A program made the translations under genes and the position numbers. This document shows positions 10,635 to 20,312 of a DNA stretch of 64,000 bases, one piece after another. This DNA comes from Branchiostoma lanceolatum (taxonomy: Eukaryota; Chordata; Leptocardii; Amphioxiformes; Branchiostomatidae): positions 3,573,001 to 3,637,000 of the forward strand of contig NC_089731.1 in assembly GCF_035083965.1 (NCBI RefSeq). The letters are read 5' to 3'. The notes under the pieces were generated by a model that ran no database searches, was not told the DNA's origin, and worked only from the letters and a program-made list of their open reading frames with translations. How positions within the stretch are numbered: the stretch's first letter is position 1; every line of letters begins with the position of its first letter.

Positions 10635-11200
10635 CAGTCAACGTGAGAGAAAGTATAAGCTTTTGGGTAATCGAAAGATGAAACTTAGAGTAAGAAAATG
10701 CGTTTTTTTCGATGCAAGGACACTGCATCTCCGACTCACTACTTGTTTTAGATTTCGTCCACTAATAGAAACCGGACAAACCGCAGGAAGTGCACTCTTC
10801 TACCATGGGTATCTCTGTAAATAAGCGATATCAACAATAATATACAAAGCCATCTTTAAGATCACGATCCTAATACTAGTCATTGAGCAATAGTTCATGA
10901 CAATTAGGCTAATTTTCTAACTAAATGAACTGACAAATGAGATTGTGTGAAAATGTGTTATAAAAACTAACCTGTTGTATTATTATTTCTGTTTAACATT
11001 GTTTTCGGTTTTTGCCATTTGTCATATCTGTATCTATATAGCCGGTATAACCGCCATTAGGCGTAACACACCAGCTTCGCAGGCACGCGGCGCGGTAGCA
11101 GCTGGTCATATTACACCAAACGGTCGGTTACACCTAGTCTTTGCATACTGTGTCATTTCCCATAAAAAACAATTGTGATCCGTCTAAAGAGCATTTTTCT
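10635..11200 (+). other. ZNF-B 3' flank
   Basis: It carries the same 3' blocks as ZNF-A (acctctgtaaataa / gatcacgatcctaat / tttgccatttgtcat). The poly(A) hexamer is weakened to CATAAA (11161), and a 121-bp element has been inserted at 11026-11146. Confidence 0.55.
11026..11146. repeat. Short inserted element in the ZNF-B 3' flank; second copy near 49681-49805
   Basis: ZNF-A reads gccatttgtcat then actgtgtcatttc without a gap, whereas ZNF-B has about 121 extra bases between those halves. The insert (gccggtataaccgccattag, cgtaacacaccagcttcg, tattacaccaaacggtcgg) reappears in reverse complement 38 kb away, beside the PDCD11 5' end. The family is unknown. Confidence 0.7.
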
Positions 11201-11295
11201 TCTTGTGAGAGGGGAAACCGCGGAAAACGATATGTTTTCAAACGAGTCGCCTGTTCATAATCATATAACGCAATTTCACGTGTGGTCATAGGAAG

Positions 11296-11420
11296 GTCAA
11301 GCAAACGACAACATTTACAATGACATCAGCGATAATGAAGTATACGTCTGGCCATCTGGCCACGACTAGGTCTGCTGCAGTACAAGAACAAATCGCTAAG
11401 GAGATTGGAATATCCGTGAT
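11296..11420 (+). pseudogene. LRR-receptor cytoplasmic-tail relic between ZNF-B and ZNF-C
   Basis: In one frame it reads QANDNIYNDISDNEVYV followed by WPSGHD and a stop. The intact receptor has QANDNMYNEIDEDEVYVPYG at 26612-26671. Matching DNA starts at gtcaagcaaacgacaaca. The rest of the receptor is absent. Confidence 0.6.
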
Positions 11421-11499
11421 TGTCGGTTAGTTGATAAATTTTCTGTGTTTGTTGGACAAACCTGCAAGCTTTTACAGGTATAGCGTCGTTCCCAATTTT

Positions 11500-11615
11500 T
11501 CTTTGAAGCTCTTCTTATGCAAATTATAGCCGACGTGTAATGTCTATTTCGTCGTACATTCCACAATCAACGGCAACAGACTAAAGCGGATTTACCGTCA
11601 AGTATTTTCACCACA
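11500..11615 (+). promoter_or_regulatory. Second conserved zinc-finger upstream block (orphan position)
   Basis: The sequence cttcttatgcaaattatagc (octamer 11517-11524), then gtcgtacattccacaatcaa and cggcaacagactaaag, matches blocks at about 6395-6480 (ZNF-A) and 19660-19750 (ZNF-E). Here it lies upstream of the ZNF-C first-exon module rather than downstream, so it may belong to a lost copy. Confidence 0.45.
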
Positions 11616-12103
11616 TCATAATGATGACAAAAGCATGTATGTACATCATCATGTCGGTGGCCAATAGTCGTAAATCACCATGCACTATTAAACAACAACA
11701 ACCATACCAATAACAATCTTTATTGACACAACAAAAGTAAAGCGACTTTCGTAAGGTCTACTATATCTATTGAACTGCGACTGCGAGGTGTGGAGATCAA
11801 CTTCGGATAGAAAATATCTATGCTAGGTCAAAGAAGTAACTTCATTGAAATATATCATCAAAAAGCTGCATTGAGGGAGGGCTATCTTCCCACTCACCCA
11901 GAAACGTCCCTATCTTCGAGCAGATAATGGGCGAGAAAGGGCGGTGTTTGAAAAGCATTTTGAAAATCGGTTTATGGAATCTGAACAGTATATAATTGTG
12001 TGTACTTCTCATCCATCTCTAAATACAATGAGCACTACACGTCGATAAGAAATGTTTCTAATTTTTCTCATCCTACGAACCTCTCTAGTTTTCGCATTTC
12101 TTT

Positions 12104-12339
12104 GACAAGCTTTCCTCTTTTACCCAGTGTATGTTGTCTGATCTCTATCTATGCAAATCATCGTATTCATCGCTTTGTCCCATCATCAAGTCTAAACCTA
12201 CCAAACCGGTTTTACCACCCCCATAAGCTGCATAAAACACGTGCCCACTGTGACTTTGTCATTTCCGAGTCTGACGACCAAGTTGGTGTGGCCGTTGAGA
12301 TATCCTGAAGTCTCTTGGTTTGAAGCGTTACATTTCGGT
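12104..12339 (+). promoter_or_regulatory. ZNF-C 5' module with octamer and AACCGGTT
   Basis: ATGCAAAT is at 12151-12158, AACCGGTT at 12204-12211, CATAAAAC at 12231, then gagatatcctgaagtctctt and a donor GTGAGTACAG at 12338. The likely first exon ends at 12337 and would join the acceptor at 12914-12915. Confidence 0.55.
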
Positions 12340-12920
12340 GAGTACAGCTGACATTGCTTTATCTCTAGTACCGTACGTGCCTGGTAGCACATGGTGCAGC
12401 AAGTTATCATTTCCGTTTCTGTAGCAAGGAAGACGTACACATGGAGGGTTGTTCTCTCCGCCTTTGAACCGTGTGAAATCTGAGTGTGTACTGTGTCAAG
12501 AACGAATATGATTTGGCCAGGGCAAATCGGGGAAACCATAATTGATACTAGTAGTTGTAGTGAGATCTTTAACGTACCTCAGCCACGTGTACTAGTATGT
12601 GGCTGAGGGACGGAAATAGAGCCCTGTGGATTGTTGTCTGCACAAGTTTCCATTTGCTGTCCTGCTATCTAAACCGTACATTTTGTTTCTTTCCTGAATT
12701 TTACGATACCTTTGCCAACTTGTTTGCGTTACAGTGTCATGTGACGCAAGATCGAACATTTCCATATTGGTTTGACTTTTACTGGTATAGCGTCGCTCCC
12801 GTTTTAGCAGGGAGTATTTTGACATTGTGGCACTTTCAGTGCATTCGATTGTCATTCTTTCAGTTGAATAGCGATTGCTTATATTATGACTCACGGTCCA
12901 TTTTTTTTCACACAGCTGTC

Positions 12921-13754
12921 ATGGCAAACAACCAGCCCTCAGCTGGGAATGCAGAGGGGCTAGGAGAAGGTTCCATCTTCAACACGGCGACCAACAGTAT
13001 GGGGACACAGATGCAGTCCGACAGACCACGTGAGGAGTCTAACAATCCACAATTGGGAGATGAAACGAAGAAGAAACGACACAGATGCGAGGAGTGCAAC
13101 AAGCAGTTCAGCAGACCGAGTGAGCTGGTTAGACACATGCGAACTCACACCGGGGAGAAACCTTTCGAATGTGAGGAGTGTGGAAAAAAGTTCAGTAATC
13201 TGGGCAATCTGAAGGGACATGTGAGGACACACACTGGTGAGAAACCGTACCGGTGTGAGGAGTGTGGGAAGCAGTACAGTCATCTTAATAGTATGAAGAT
13301 TCACATAATAACTCACACTGGAGAGAAACCTTACGGATGTGGGGAGTGTGGCAAACAGTTCAGTCAGTTGGGTAATCTGAAGAATCACATGAAGACACAC
13401 ACTGGTGAGAAACCGTACCTGTGTGGGGAGTGCGGCAAACAGTTCTGTCGCCTTGGTGGTCTGAAGACTCACATGCTAACTCACACTGGAGAGAAACCTT
13501 ACGGATGTGGGGAGTGTGGCAAACGGTTCAGTCAGCTGAGTCATTTTAAGATTCACATGCGAACTCATACTGGGGAGAAACCGTACCGGTGTGAGGAGTG
13601 CGGTAAACAGTTCAGTGAGCTGGGTACCCTGAAGAGACACATGAAGACACACACTGGTGAGAAACCGTACCAGTGTGAGAACTGCAATAAACGCTTCATT
13701 CTACCAGGTACTCTGAAGAGACACATGCGGACTCACACGGATGAGAAATCGTAA
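12921..13754 (+). CDS. C2H2 zinc-finger protein ZNF-C, 8 fingers, truncated
   Basis: 277 residues from ATG 12921, just after the cacacag acceptor. The frame is open upstream to an ATG at 12597, but that stretch spans the acceptor and resembles non-coding flank of the paralogues, so I rejected it. The N-terminus ([19 protein letters not shown]) pairs it with ZNF-B. Eight C2H2 fingers follow. Fingers 5-6 ([15 protein letters not shown]..., [15 protein letters not shown]...) are the same module as ZNF-A fingers 3-4, identical in DNA over long runs. The protein stops after THTDEKS, where a TAA replaces the tyrosine codon that opens the next finger. The family C-terminus (THTGKRPCTPV) survives downstream in another frame. 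It is probably still a functional 8-finger DNA-binding protein. Confidence 0.85.
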   Translation: MANNQPSAGNAEGLGEGSIFNTATNSMGTQMQSDRPREESNNPQLGDETKKKRHRCEECNKQFSRPSELVRHMRTHTGEKPFECEECGKKFSNLGNLKGHVRTHTGEKPYRCEECGKQYSHLNSMKIHIITHTGEKPYGCGECGKQFSQLGNLKNHMKTHTGEKPYLCGECGKQFCRLGGLKTHMLTHTGEKPYGCGECGKRFSQLSHFKIHMRTHTGEKPYRCEECGKQFSELGTLKRHMKTHTGEKPYQCENCNKRFILPGTLKRHMRTHTDEKS

Positions 13755-13842
13755 GAGTGTGAGGACTTCGACAAACAGACAGTTCAGTCTAAAGAAGCGT
13801 ATGAAGATTCACACTGGCAAACGGCCATGCACACCCGTGTAA
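13755..13842 (+). pseudogene. Decayed ninth finger and family C-terminus of ZNF-C
   Basis: After the premature stop come ECEDFDKQ and, in a shifted frame, FSLKKRMKIHTGKRPCTPV with a stop at 13840-13842. This matches the tail of ZNF-D/E, so the truncation is recent enough for the relic to be legible. Confidence 0.75.
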
Positions 13843-14243
13843 CAGTTCGCGTTTTTGGTTAGTCGAAATTAAAAAAAAAAAAAATTAGAAAAAGTATTTT
13901 TAAATGCATCTCCAATTCACTGTTTGTTTTGTAATTCAGATTCAAAGAGATGTCGTGGTCCACTAATAAAAAACAAAACGTGGGTACCTTTTGTAAATAA
14001 TCGATATCGACGATAATATACGAGGCCATCTTTAAGATCACGATCCGAATGTACCGTGGAAAACGCTGAACACGGCCCCTGTACTTGTTTGACATAAGTG
14101 TATTTTACACATAACTTAATCTGTAATGTTTAACTGCGAATACTAGAGCTAGACGGTATAGAATAGAACCATTGTTGCTGGTATCAACCCTTTGTCTTCT
14201 TCTATATGCTCTTGTAAGACATGTAAGACTCATACATGTATGC

Positions 14244-14427
14244 TACCCTGGGGGCCAGGCACCGTATATCGACTAGCCACCAAGCACCCCACGCGCGCCC
14301 AAGCTTTCCCGGCCCACCCTCCCGCTGTCCCCCGAAGACCGACCCCGTCCCACTCTCCGCTGTAAACCCAAGATCTGCGTGGGGTGCTTGGTGGCTAGCC
14401 GATATACGGTGCCTGGCCCCCAGGGTA
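14244..14427. mobile_element. 184-bp MITE with long terminal inverted repeats and a 10-bp target duplication
   Basis: The termini taccctgggggccaggcacc and its reverse complement form arms of about 50 bp (to about 14292 and from about 14377). The element is flanked by perfect 10-bp direct repeats acatgtatgc at 14234-14243 and 14428-14437. A 9-11 bp duplication with long inverted repeats is the usual mark of Mutator-like elements. There is no transposase, so it is non-autonomous. Confidence 0.85.
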
Positions 14428-14499
14428 ACATGTATGCATGTCAAGTCATTAAAGGTACAGCACGTGACAATTTGGCTAATTTTCTAATTCAACTAAATG

Positions 14500-14640
14500 A
14501 ACTGACATATTAGATGTAAAAATTAGATGTAAAAATGTGTTATTAGATCTAACCTGTTGCGCTTTATTAGTTTTAGATTCACACTGTTTTCAGTCTTTGT
14601 CGTTTGTCATACTGTGTCATTTCCAATAAAAGATGCAAAC
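14500..14640 (+). other. ZNF-C 3' end block with AATAAA
   Basis: The cluster's 3' end block (tgttattagatctaacctgt, ctttgtcgtttgtcatactg) ends with AATAAA at 14625-14630. Confidence 0.55.
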
Positions 14641-14703
14641 AATTGTCCCTTATCTATTGAGCTCTTTTTTCTTGTGATTCTGTCTAGCTTTCGCCTTCCT
14701 TTG

Positions 14704-14970
14704 CTAAGCTTTCTTCTTTTACCCAGTGTATGTTGTCTGATCTCTCTCTATGCAAATCATCGTATTCAGCATTGTATTTCGCTTTGTACTTACTTTCGCT
14801 TTGTGCCATCATCAAAAGTGTAAACCTACCGAACCGGCTTTATCACCAATCATAAATTGCATAAAACACTTGCCTACTGTGAATCACTGTCATTTCCCAC
14901 TCTGAATACCGAGTTGGTGTTGTCGTTGAGATATCCTGCAATCTGTTGGTTTGGAGCGTTACATTTCTGT
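14704..14970 (+). promoter_or_regulatory. Extra zinc-finger 5' module (orphan) between ZNF-C and ZNF-D
   Basis: Octamer at 14750-14757, diverged AACCGGCT near 14832, ataaaacac near 14870, gagatatcctgcaatctgtt, and donor GTAAGTACAG at 14969. No finger exon follows before the next 3' block (15371) and the next module, so this appears to be the front of a lost gene. Confidence 0.5.
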
Positions 14971-15055
14971 AAGTACAGTTGGCATTCTTTTATATTTTTA
15001 GTACCCTACTATAGTGCATATTGGCACATAGAACAGCAAGTTACTAATTGAAGGC

Positions 15056-15400
15056 CAATCAAACGAAACATTTACAATGAGATCGACGAGAATGAAGTGT
15101 ACGTCTGCCATCTGGCCACGACTAGGTCTGCTGCAGTACCAGAACAAACCGCTAGGGGGGGGCGGTAGGAATGCCCGTGAATGTTGGCTAGTCGATGAAG
15201 TTGTCGCACTTGACGAATATACTAAAGATATTAGTGTCAAGAGATATTGTAAAACTAACTTGTAATATTGTTATCAGTTTTAGATCAACCTTGCTACATA
15301 TATACTTCAAACTTGCTACATACATGTATGTACTTAAAACTTTGCCCTTCTCTTACTCGGTAGTATTACCAATAAAACATGAACGACTGTGACTCACTGT
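15056..15400 (+). pseudogene. LRR-tail relic plus orphan 3' end block
   Basis: 15066-15150 reads NIYNEIDENEVYV in one frame, matching the LRR receptor tail. From 15190 the sequence turns into the family 3' block (gatgaagttgtcgcacttga, gtaaaactaacttgtaat, aataaaacatgaacgactgtg with AATAAA at 15371). The order matches 11296 onward and 3267-3540, so a larger ancestral unit that included receptor-tail sequence was duplicated. Confidence 0.5.
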
Positions 15401-15520
15401 GTTTTTTTTTTCATGTGAAGGAGGAACTCTCAAACTTAAAATGGCGTCGCTGGCAAAGACATGATTGCAATGATTTGAGTTCTGGTGAAAGAAACATAAC
15501 TTATAGCCAACGTGTAGTAG

Positions 15521-15769
15521 ACAAGCTTTCCTCTTTTACCTAATGTACGTTGTCTGATCTTTATCTATGCAAATCATCCTATTAAGCTACTAGTACGTAC
15601 TTTGCTTTGTGTCATCATTAAGCGTAAACCTACCGAACCGGTTTTATCGCCCCACGCTGTAACAAACACTTGCCCATTGTAACTTGCTCATTTCCCACTT
15701 CGAAAACCGAATTGGTGTTACCCTTCGAGATATCCTGCAGTCTCTTCGTTTGGGACATTACATTTCTGT
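15521..15769 (+). promoter_or_regulatory. ZNF-D 5' module and first-exon donor
   Basis: Octamer ATGCAAAT at 15567-15574, AACCGGTT at 15636-15643, gagatatcctgcagtctctt, donor GTAAGTGC at 15768. The acceptor AG at 15876-15877 is only about 110 bp away. This gives the clearest gene model of the cluster: a non-coding exon 1, a short intron, then the finger exon. Confidence 0.65.
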
Positions 15770-15969
15770 AAGTGCATTTGCTATTCTTTTATTTCTTTTA
15801 ATAAGACATGCTTCCATGTAAATTGTGATTAATTATTTTGAGTTACAGTGCAACTAATTGTTTTTTTATACACACAGCCGTCATCGAAACCACAGCTGAA
15901 ACAGATCGACACTCAGTTGAGATTTCCGAAGAACTAGAAGGGCCAATCCTCAACCCTGCGGCCGACAGT

Positions 15970-16830
15970 ATGGCGACACAGATGCAGCCTGACACAAGCG
16001 ATAGACCACGCAATGAGTCTAACGGTCTACCGACGGGAAATGAACCCAAGAAGAGACAACACAGGTGTGAGGAGTGCAACAAGCAATTCATAAAACCGAG
16101 TGGTCTGATCAGACACATGAAAACTCACACCGGGGAAAAAGCCCACGGATGTGAGGAGTGCGGCAAACGGTTCAGCGAGCTGAGTAATCTGAAGCAACAT
16201 ATAAAAACACACACTGGTGAGAAGCCGTACCGGTGTGAGGAGTGCGGAAAACGGTTCAGTCGACCTAGTATTCTGAAGACTCACATGCTAACTCACACTG
16301 GAGAGAAACCTTACGGATGTGGAGTATGTAGCAAATACTTCAGCCAGTTGAGTAATCTGAATAATCACATGAAGATACACACTGGTGAGAAACCCCACCG
16401 GTGTGAGGAGTGCGGAAAACAGTTCAGAGAGATGGGTATTCTGAAGTATCATATGCGGACTCACACTGGTGAGAAACCGTACCAGTGTGAAAAATGCAAG
16501 AAACACTTTAGTCTACCAGGGCCTCTGAAGATTCACATGCGAACTCACACTGGTGAGAAACCTTATGGATGTGAGGAGTGTGGCAAACAGTTTAGCCTGT
16601 TGAGTCTTCTGAAGATTCACATTCGAAGTCATACCGGAGAGAAACCTTACGGATGTGAGGAGTGTGGTAAGCAGTACACCCAGCTGGGTCATCTGAAGAT
16701 TCACATGCGAACTCACACAGGTGAGAAACCATACCAGTGTGAGGAGTGCAGCAAGCAGTTCAGTCAGCTGAGGAATCTGAAGAAACACATGAAGACACAC
16801 ACTGGCAAACGACCATGCACACCTGTGTGA
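15970..16830 (+). CDS. C2H2 zinc-finger protein ZNF-D, 9 fingers, displaced start
   Basis: 286 residues from ATG 15970. At the position where all paralogues have the start codon, after the acacacag acceptor, this gene has ATC (15883-15885). Neither the inferred exon 1 (15683-15767) nor the exon up to 15970 contains an ATG, so the first AUG of the mRNA is 15970. It has a good context (A at -3, G at +4) and lies in frame with the fingers. About 29 N-terminal residues are lost (frame ETTAETDRHSVEISEELEG still open). Nine C2H2 fingers follow with TGEKP linkers, ending THTGKRPCTPV. It is probably a nuclear DNA-binding protein. The lost N-terminus has no recognised domain, so the protein could still work. 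Confidence 0.85.
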   Translation: MATQMQPDTSDRPRNESNGLPTGNEPKKRQHRCEECNKQFIKPSGLIRHMKTHTGEKAHGCEECGKRFSELSNLKQHIKTHTGEKPYRCEECGKRFSRPSILKTHMLTHTGEKPYGCGVCSKYFSQLSNLNNHMKIHTGEKPHRCEECGKQFREMGILKYHMRTHTGEKPYQCEKCKKHFSLPGPLKIHMRTHTGEKPYGCEECGKQFSLLSLLKIHIRSHTGEKPYGCEECGKQYTQLGHLKIHMRTHTGEKPYQCEECSKQFSQLRNLKKHMKTHTGKRPCTPV

Positions 16831-17420
16831 CAGTCAGCGTGAGAGGAAGTATAAGTTCTTGGGTAATCGAGAGAAGAAACTTAGAACAAGAAGAGGTGTA
16901 ATATTAATTCACTATTTGTTTTAGATTCAAATAGATGTCGTCGTCTACTGATAGAAACGGCACAATAGGATGTGTGCTTTTCTACAATGGACATACAGTG
17001 GTCTAAATAAGAGATATCAACATTAATGTACAAGGCTACCCATCTTTTACATCACAATTACATGTACAGTAGAAAACGCTGAACACCTGTAGCTCGTGTA
17101 CTTGTTTTGCGTTAGTCTATTTAAGACGTATCTGTAATGTTAAACTGCGAATACTAGAGCTAGATGGTCTAGAGTAGAACCACTGTGTCTTCTTCTAATG
17201 CTCTCATTGTGTAAGACCCATATGCATGTTTATATCATCAATACTAGTCATTAAAGTTATAATACGCGACAATCTGTCTAATTTTCTAACTAAATGAAGT
17301 GGCAAATTAGATGGTGTAAAAGGTGTTATAAGATCTAACCTGTTGCGCTATATTAGTTTTAGATTAACACTGTTTTCGGTCTTCACCATTGGCCGAGCTG
17401 TCATTTTCAATAAAAGATAG
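16831..17420 (+). other. ZNF-D 3' untranslated region and poly(A) signal
   Basis: It shares blocks with the other 3' flanks (ttagattcaaatagatgtcg, ataagatctaacctgttgcg). AATAAA lies at 17409-17414. Confidence 0.55.
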
Positions 17421-17487
17421 AAACAATTCTGACTTATCTATAGAGCCCTTTTTTCTTGTGATTCTGTCTAGCTTTCGCATTCCTTTG

Positions 17488-17730
17488 CTAAGCTTTCCTC
17501 TTTTACCTTGTGTATATTGTCTGATCTCTCTCTATGCAAATCATCGTATTCAGTATTGTACTTCGCTTTGCGTCATCATAAAATGTAAACCTACCGAACC
17601 GGTTTTACCACCAATTATCAACTGCATAAAACACTTGCCCACTGTGACTCTGTCATTTCCTACTCTGAAGAAGTTGTTGTTGCCGTTGAGATATCCTGCA
17701 GTTTCTTGGTTTGGAGCGTTACATTTCTGT
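17488..17730 (+). promoter_or_regulatory. Zinc-finger 5' module, first of two before ZNF-E
   Basis: Octamer 17534-17541, AACCGGTT 17597-17604, CATAAAAC near 17625, gagatatcctgcagtttctt, donor GTAAGTACAG at 17729. Together with the next module this gives ZNF-E two possible first exons, unless one belongs to a deleted gene. Confidence 0.5.
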
Positions 17731-18338
17731 AAGTACAGTAAACTAGTTGGTATTCTTTTATTATTTAGTACCTTACGCGCCTAGTGACACATGAGGCAGC
17801 AAGTTTGCATCTCTCTTTCTTTAGCAAGATCTTGGAGGTACACAGGCAGGGTTGCTAGCTTTTCGACCAACCATAGGGTGTACGAGTCCGCGGCCCAGAA
17901 CGACTACAATTTGGCCAGTGCACATCGGGGCAAACCATAACTCTGATCAGTGTGTTGAAATGTTCTCGTGGCGTGTTTATCCTAAAACCATTTCTGCATA
18001 CGAGGCAGCGACATTGGACCATGACTACATCATCCCAAACACGTGCACCGACGTATATTACAGAAAATATCTCACTCTGCATTGGGTTGGCTGCGGGAAA
18101 CATTACTCTCATTGGATGACTTCCGAATTACTGTCCGTGCTGTGTTCTTGAATAGTGTTACAGGTTAAAGTACAGTCATCAGGAATGTTCAGTATTTTGA
18201 TAGATTCTAACGTTTTATTCTTATCGTGCAGACTCGCCTCAGCCCTGATCCGTTATGACCGAAAGACTACTTCAAGACATCCTAAATTGTCTTTACCTCA
18301 TTAACATATCTATTCAGAGTTTTGGTATAAAACCTGGT

Positions 18339-18480
18339 GTTCTCAGTCCTATCGTTAGTTCCTGACGAAAGACAGTGGATACTGTCTGAAACGTCTGACT
18401 GTTTCAAAATCTTATCCAGTTGCTTGAGTATCTATTTTTGGCGTATTTTATTACCTGGATGTCTAACCTTCATCAACTTA
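18339..18480 (+). repeat. Dispersed repeat (retroelement 3' region)
   Basis: The sequence gacgaaagacagtggatact, then gtctgaaacgtctg, then ttgcttgagtatctattttt and ggatgtctaaccttcatcaa. Related copies are at 33358-33462, about 40740-40770 and 45957-46018, and on the minus strand at 63588-63657. The family name is not certain. Confidence 0.6.
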
Positions 18481-18721
18481 CCTCTTTTACCTTATGTAAT
18501 GTATGTTGTCTGATCTCTCTCTATGCAAATCACCATATTCAGCATTGTACCTCGCTTTGTTCCATCATCAAGTGTAAACCTACCGAACCGGTTTTACCAC
18601 CCCATAAGCTGCATAAAACACTTGCCCATCGTTACGCTGTCATTTCCCACTCTGAAGACTGAGTTGGTGTTATCCTTTGAGATATCCTGCAGTCTCTTGG
18701 TTTGGAGCGTTACGTTTCTGT
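18476..18721 (+). promoter_or_regulatory. Zinc-finger 5' module, second before ZNF-E
   Basis: Octamer 18523-18530, AACCGGTT 18586-18593, CATAAAAC near 18612, gagatatcctgcagtctctt, donor GTAAGTAC at 18720. It is the nearest module to ZNF-E and therefore the most likely promoter and first exon for it. The intron to the acceptor at 20306-20307 would be about 1.6 kb. Confidence 0.5.
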
Positions 18722-19004
18722 AAGTACAATTGGCATTCTTTTATTTTTAGTACCCTACGCGCATAGCGGCACATGGGGCAGCAAGTTATCATTTCTATAT
18801 CATTTCTATTTCTAATTAGCAGGGTCGCAGCGGTACGCAGGGAGGGTCGATTTATCTTCGCCCAACTATGAAAAATCGAAATGCGTGAGTCGAGAACATC
18901 AGTCAACATCGAGGCAAACCATAACTCTTTTTGATTGTGGTGTGACCTTTGATGTGCTCAATATGTAATTAACTATCCTAAAACCATCCGAAACGGCGTC
19001 CCTC

Positions 19005-19235
19005 AAGCCCCCTCCCACTGGACCCGCGGCACGCTGGCGGTGCCGCTGCGTCCTAAACTGGAGTTGTGTTACCCTTGACTTCATGATGGGAACATCATTC
19101 AAAACGTACAAGTATGACCAAAAAGACAACAAAACACACATAATTTTTTTTTGTCGATGACATTCGTTTAGTATTTTTTTTTCAATTCGATCGACAACAG
19201 CGACGCCGCCAGCGTGCCGTGGGTCCAGCGAGAGA
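19005..19235. repeat. MITE-like inverted-repeat element, copy 2
   Basis: The arms ccactggacccgcggcacgc and gcgtgccgtgggtccagcga are inverted repeats. The core matches copy 1 at 1909-2140 (acccttgact, acaagtatgacc, gacaacaaaacaca). It is inserted between the ZNF-E module and its coding exon. Confidence 0.7.
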
Positions 19236-19659
19236 AAGTGTTGCAGAAAGTCTCTGCCTCTCTAGGTTCACTGTAGGAAATAGTCATGATCTTGTAGACA
19301 CCATTGGATAATGTTAGAGGTAATGTACAGTAAATCGTTGAGCATTTTGATAGAGTCAAGCGTGTTTTTCATATCGAGCAGACTCACCCGAGCCATTACC
19401 CGTTACGCCCGCTCGGAAATAGAGTACTGTTGTACAAGTTCACTTTCTGTAATGCTATCTGAACCATGCTTGTTTTTGTCACGATATCTTTGCCCACGAC
19501 TTCATACATATAGCTGTAACATTAGGTAAATCAAGATCATCTTAAGATGAAACAACAAAACAACACCTAACCCAGTTTTCCATGCCTAAGGACATTTTTT
19601 ATGTTTATTTCACAAACCTGCAATTTTTTACAAGTATATTGTCTTTCTTAGGTTTTCTA

Positions 19660-19750
19660 TGATCTCTTCTTATGCAAATTAGGCCGGTATGTCGTGTGTG
19701 CTTTGTCGTACATTTGACGATCAACGGCAACCGACGAACCGGTTTTACGT
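19660..19750 (+). promoter_or_regulatory. Second conserved upstream block of ZNF-E
   Basis: The sequence cttcttatgcaaattaggcc (octamer 19672-19679), then atcaacggcaaccgacg and AACCGGTT at 19737-19744. The same block is upstream of ZNF-A (6395-6480, both sites diverged) and at 11500. The octamer and AACCGGTT pairing found in the first-exon module is therefore repeated here. Confidence 0.5.
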
Positions 19751-20312
19751 ATGTGTGTACTCACCACATCGATCCGATAATTATGATAAAAGCATGACAT
19801 TTATTTAAGTTGGTGGCCAATAGTCTTAACGTCTGTTCAAACTCCTCGATCCATCAATGTGCATGAAGATCATTTTTTAGCGATGCCTCAGGAGCTAGCC
19901 CTATTGTATAGTATTGCCATACTCTCTCGAGTGGCTGTCAACACATAGTATTGTATGCATACTTAAAAGTAAGACAATTACTTTTAAGTAAAAGACAATT
20001 CTGGTTATACAACTAGATAAAATCCGGAGTTACTTCCGGACGTTTCGAGTGACATCAATCACTCTTCTTCGGCGTCACTAGAAATAACTGGCAAGAACGA
20101 ATCGGTGCTGTATGCAGTTTGCACGTCAAAGAATTGTGTAGGAATTTACTTGGTCGTACAATCATACGCATGTGTAGTATGTGAATGAGAGCATTGGTCT
20201 ATGGCGTTTGGCATTTTCAGTGCATTCAATTTCTAATCATGCTCTCATGTGAAATGTGATTACTTCGTTGACTTATATTGCAAATTCTCTTTTTTTCCCT
20301 CACACAGCCACC

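Noticed and set aside
12597..12920. N-terminal extension of ZNF-C from ATG 12597
   Set aside because: It crosses the conserved cacacag acceptor, and the DNA aligns with non-coding upstream blocks of the paralogues. The frame is open by chance.
15838..15969. Start of ZNF-D at a TTG or other codon before 15970
   Set aside because: 15838 is in the inferred intron and is not ATG. The spliced leader has no ATG in frame before 15970.
9735..16800. Long minus-strand open frames opposite the zinc-finger arrays (for example 9735-10118, 12960-13472, 16513-16800)
   Set aside because: They mirror the repeating finger codons, have no start or splice context of their own, and the plus strand encodes perfect C2H2 fingers.
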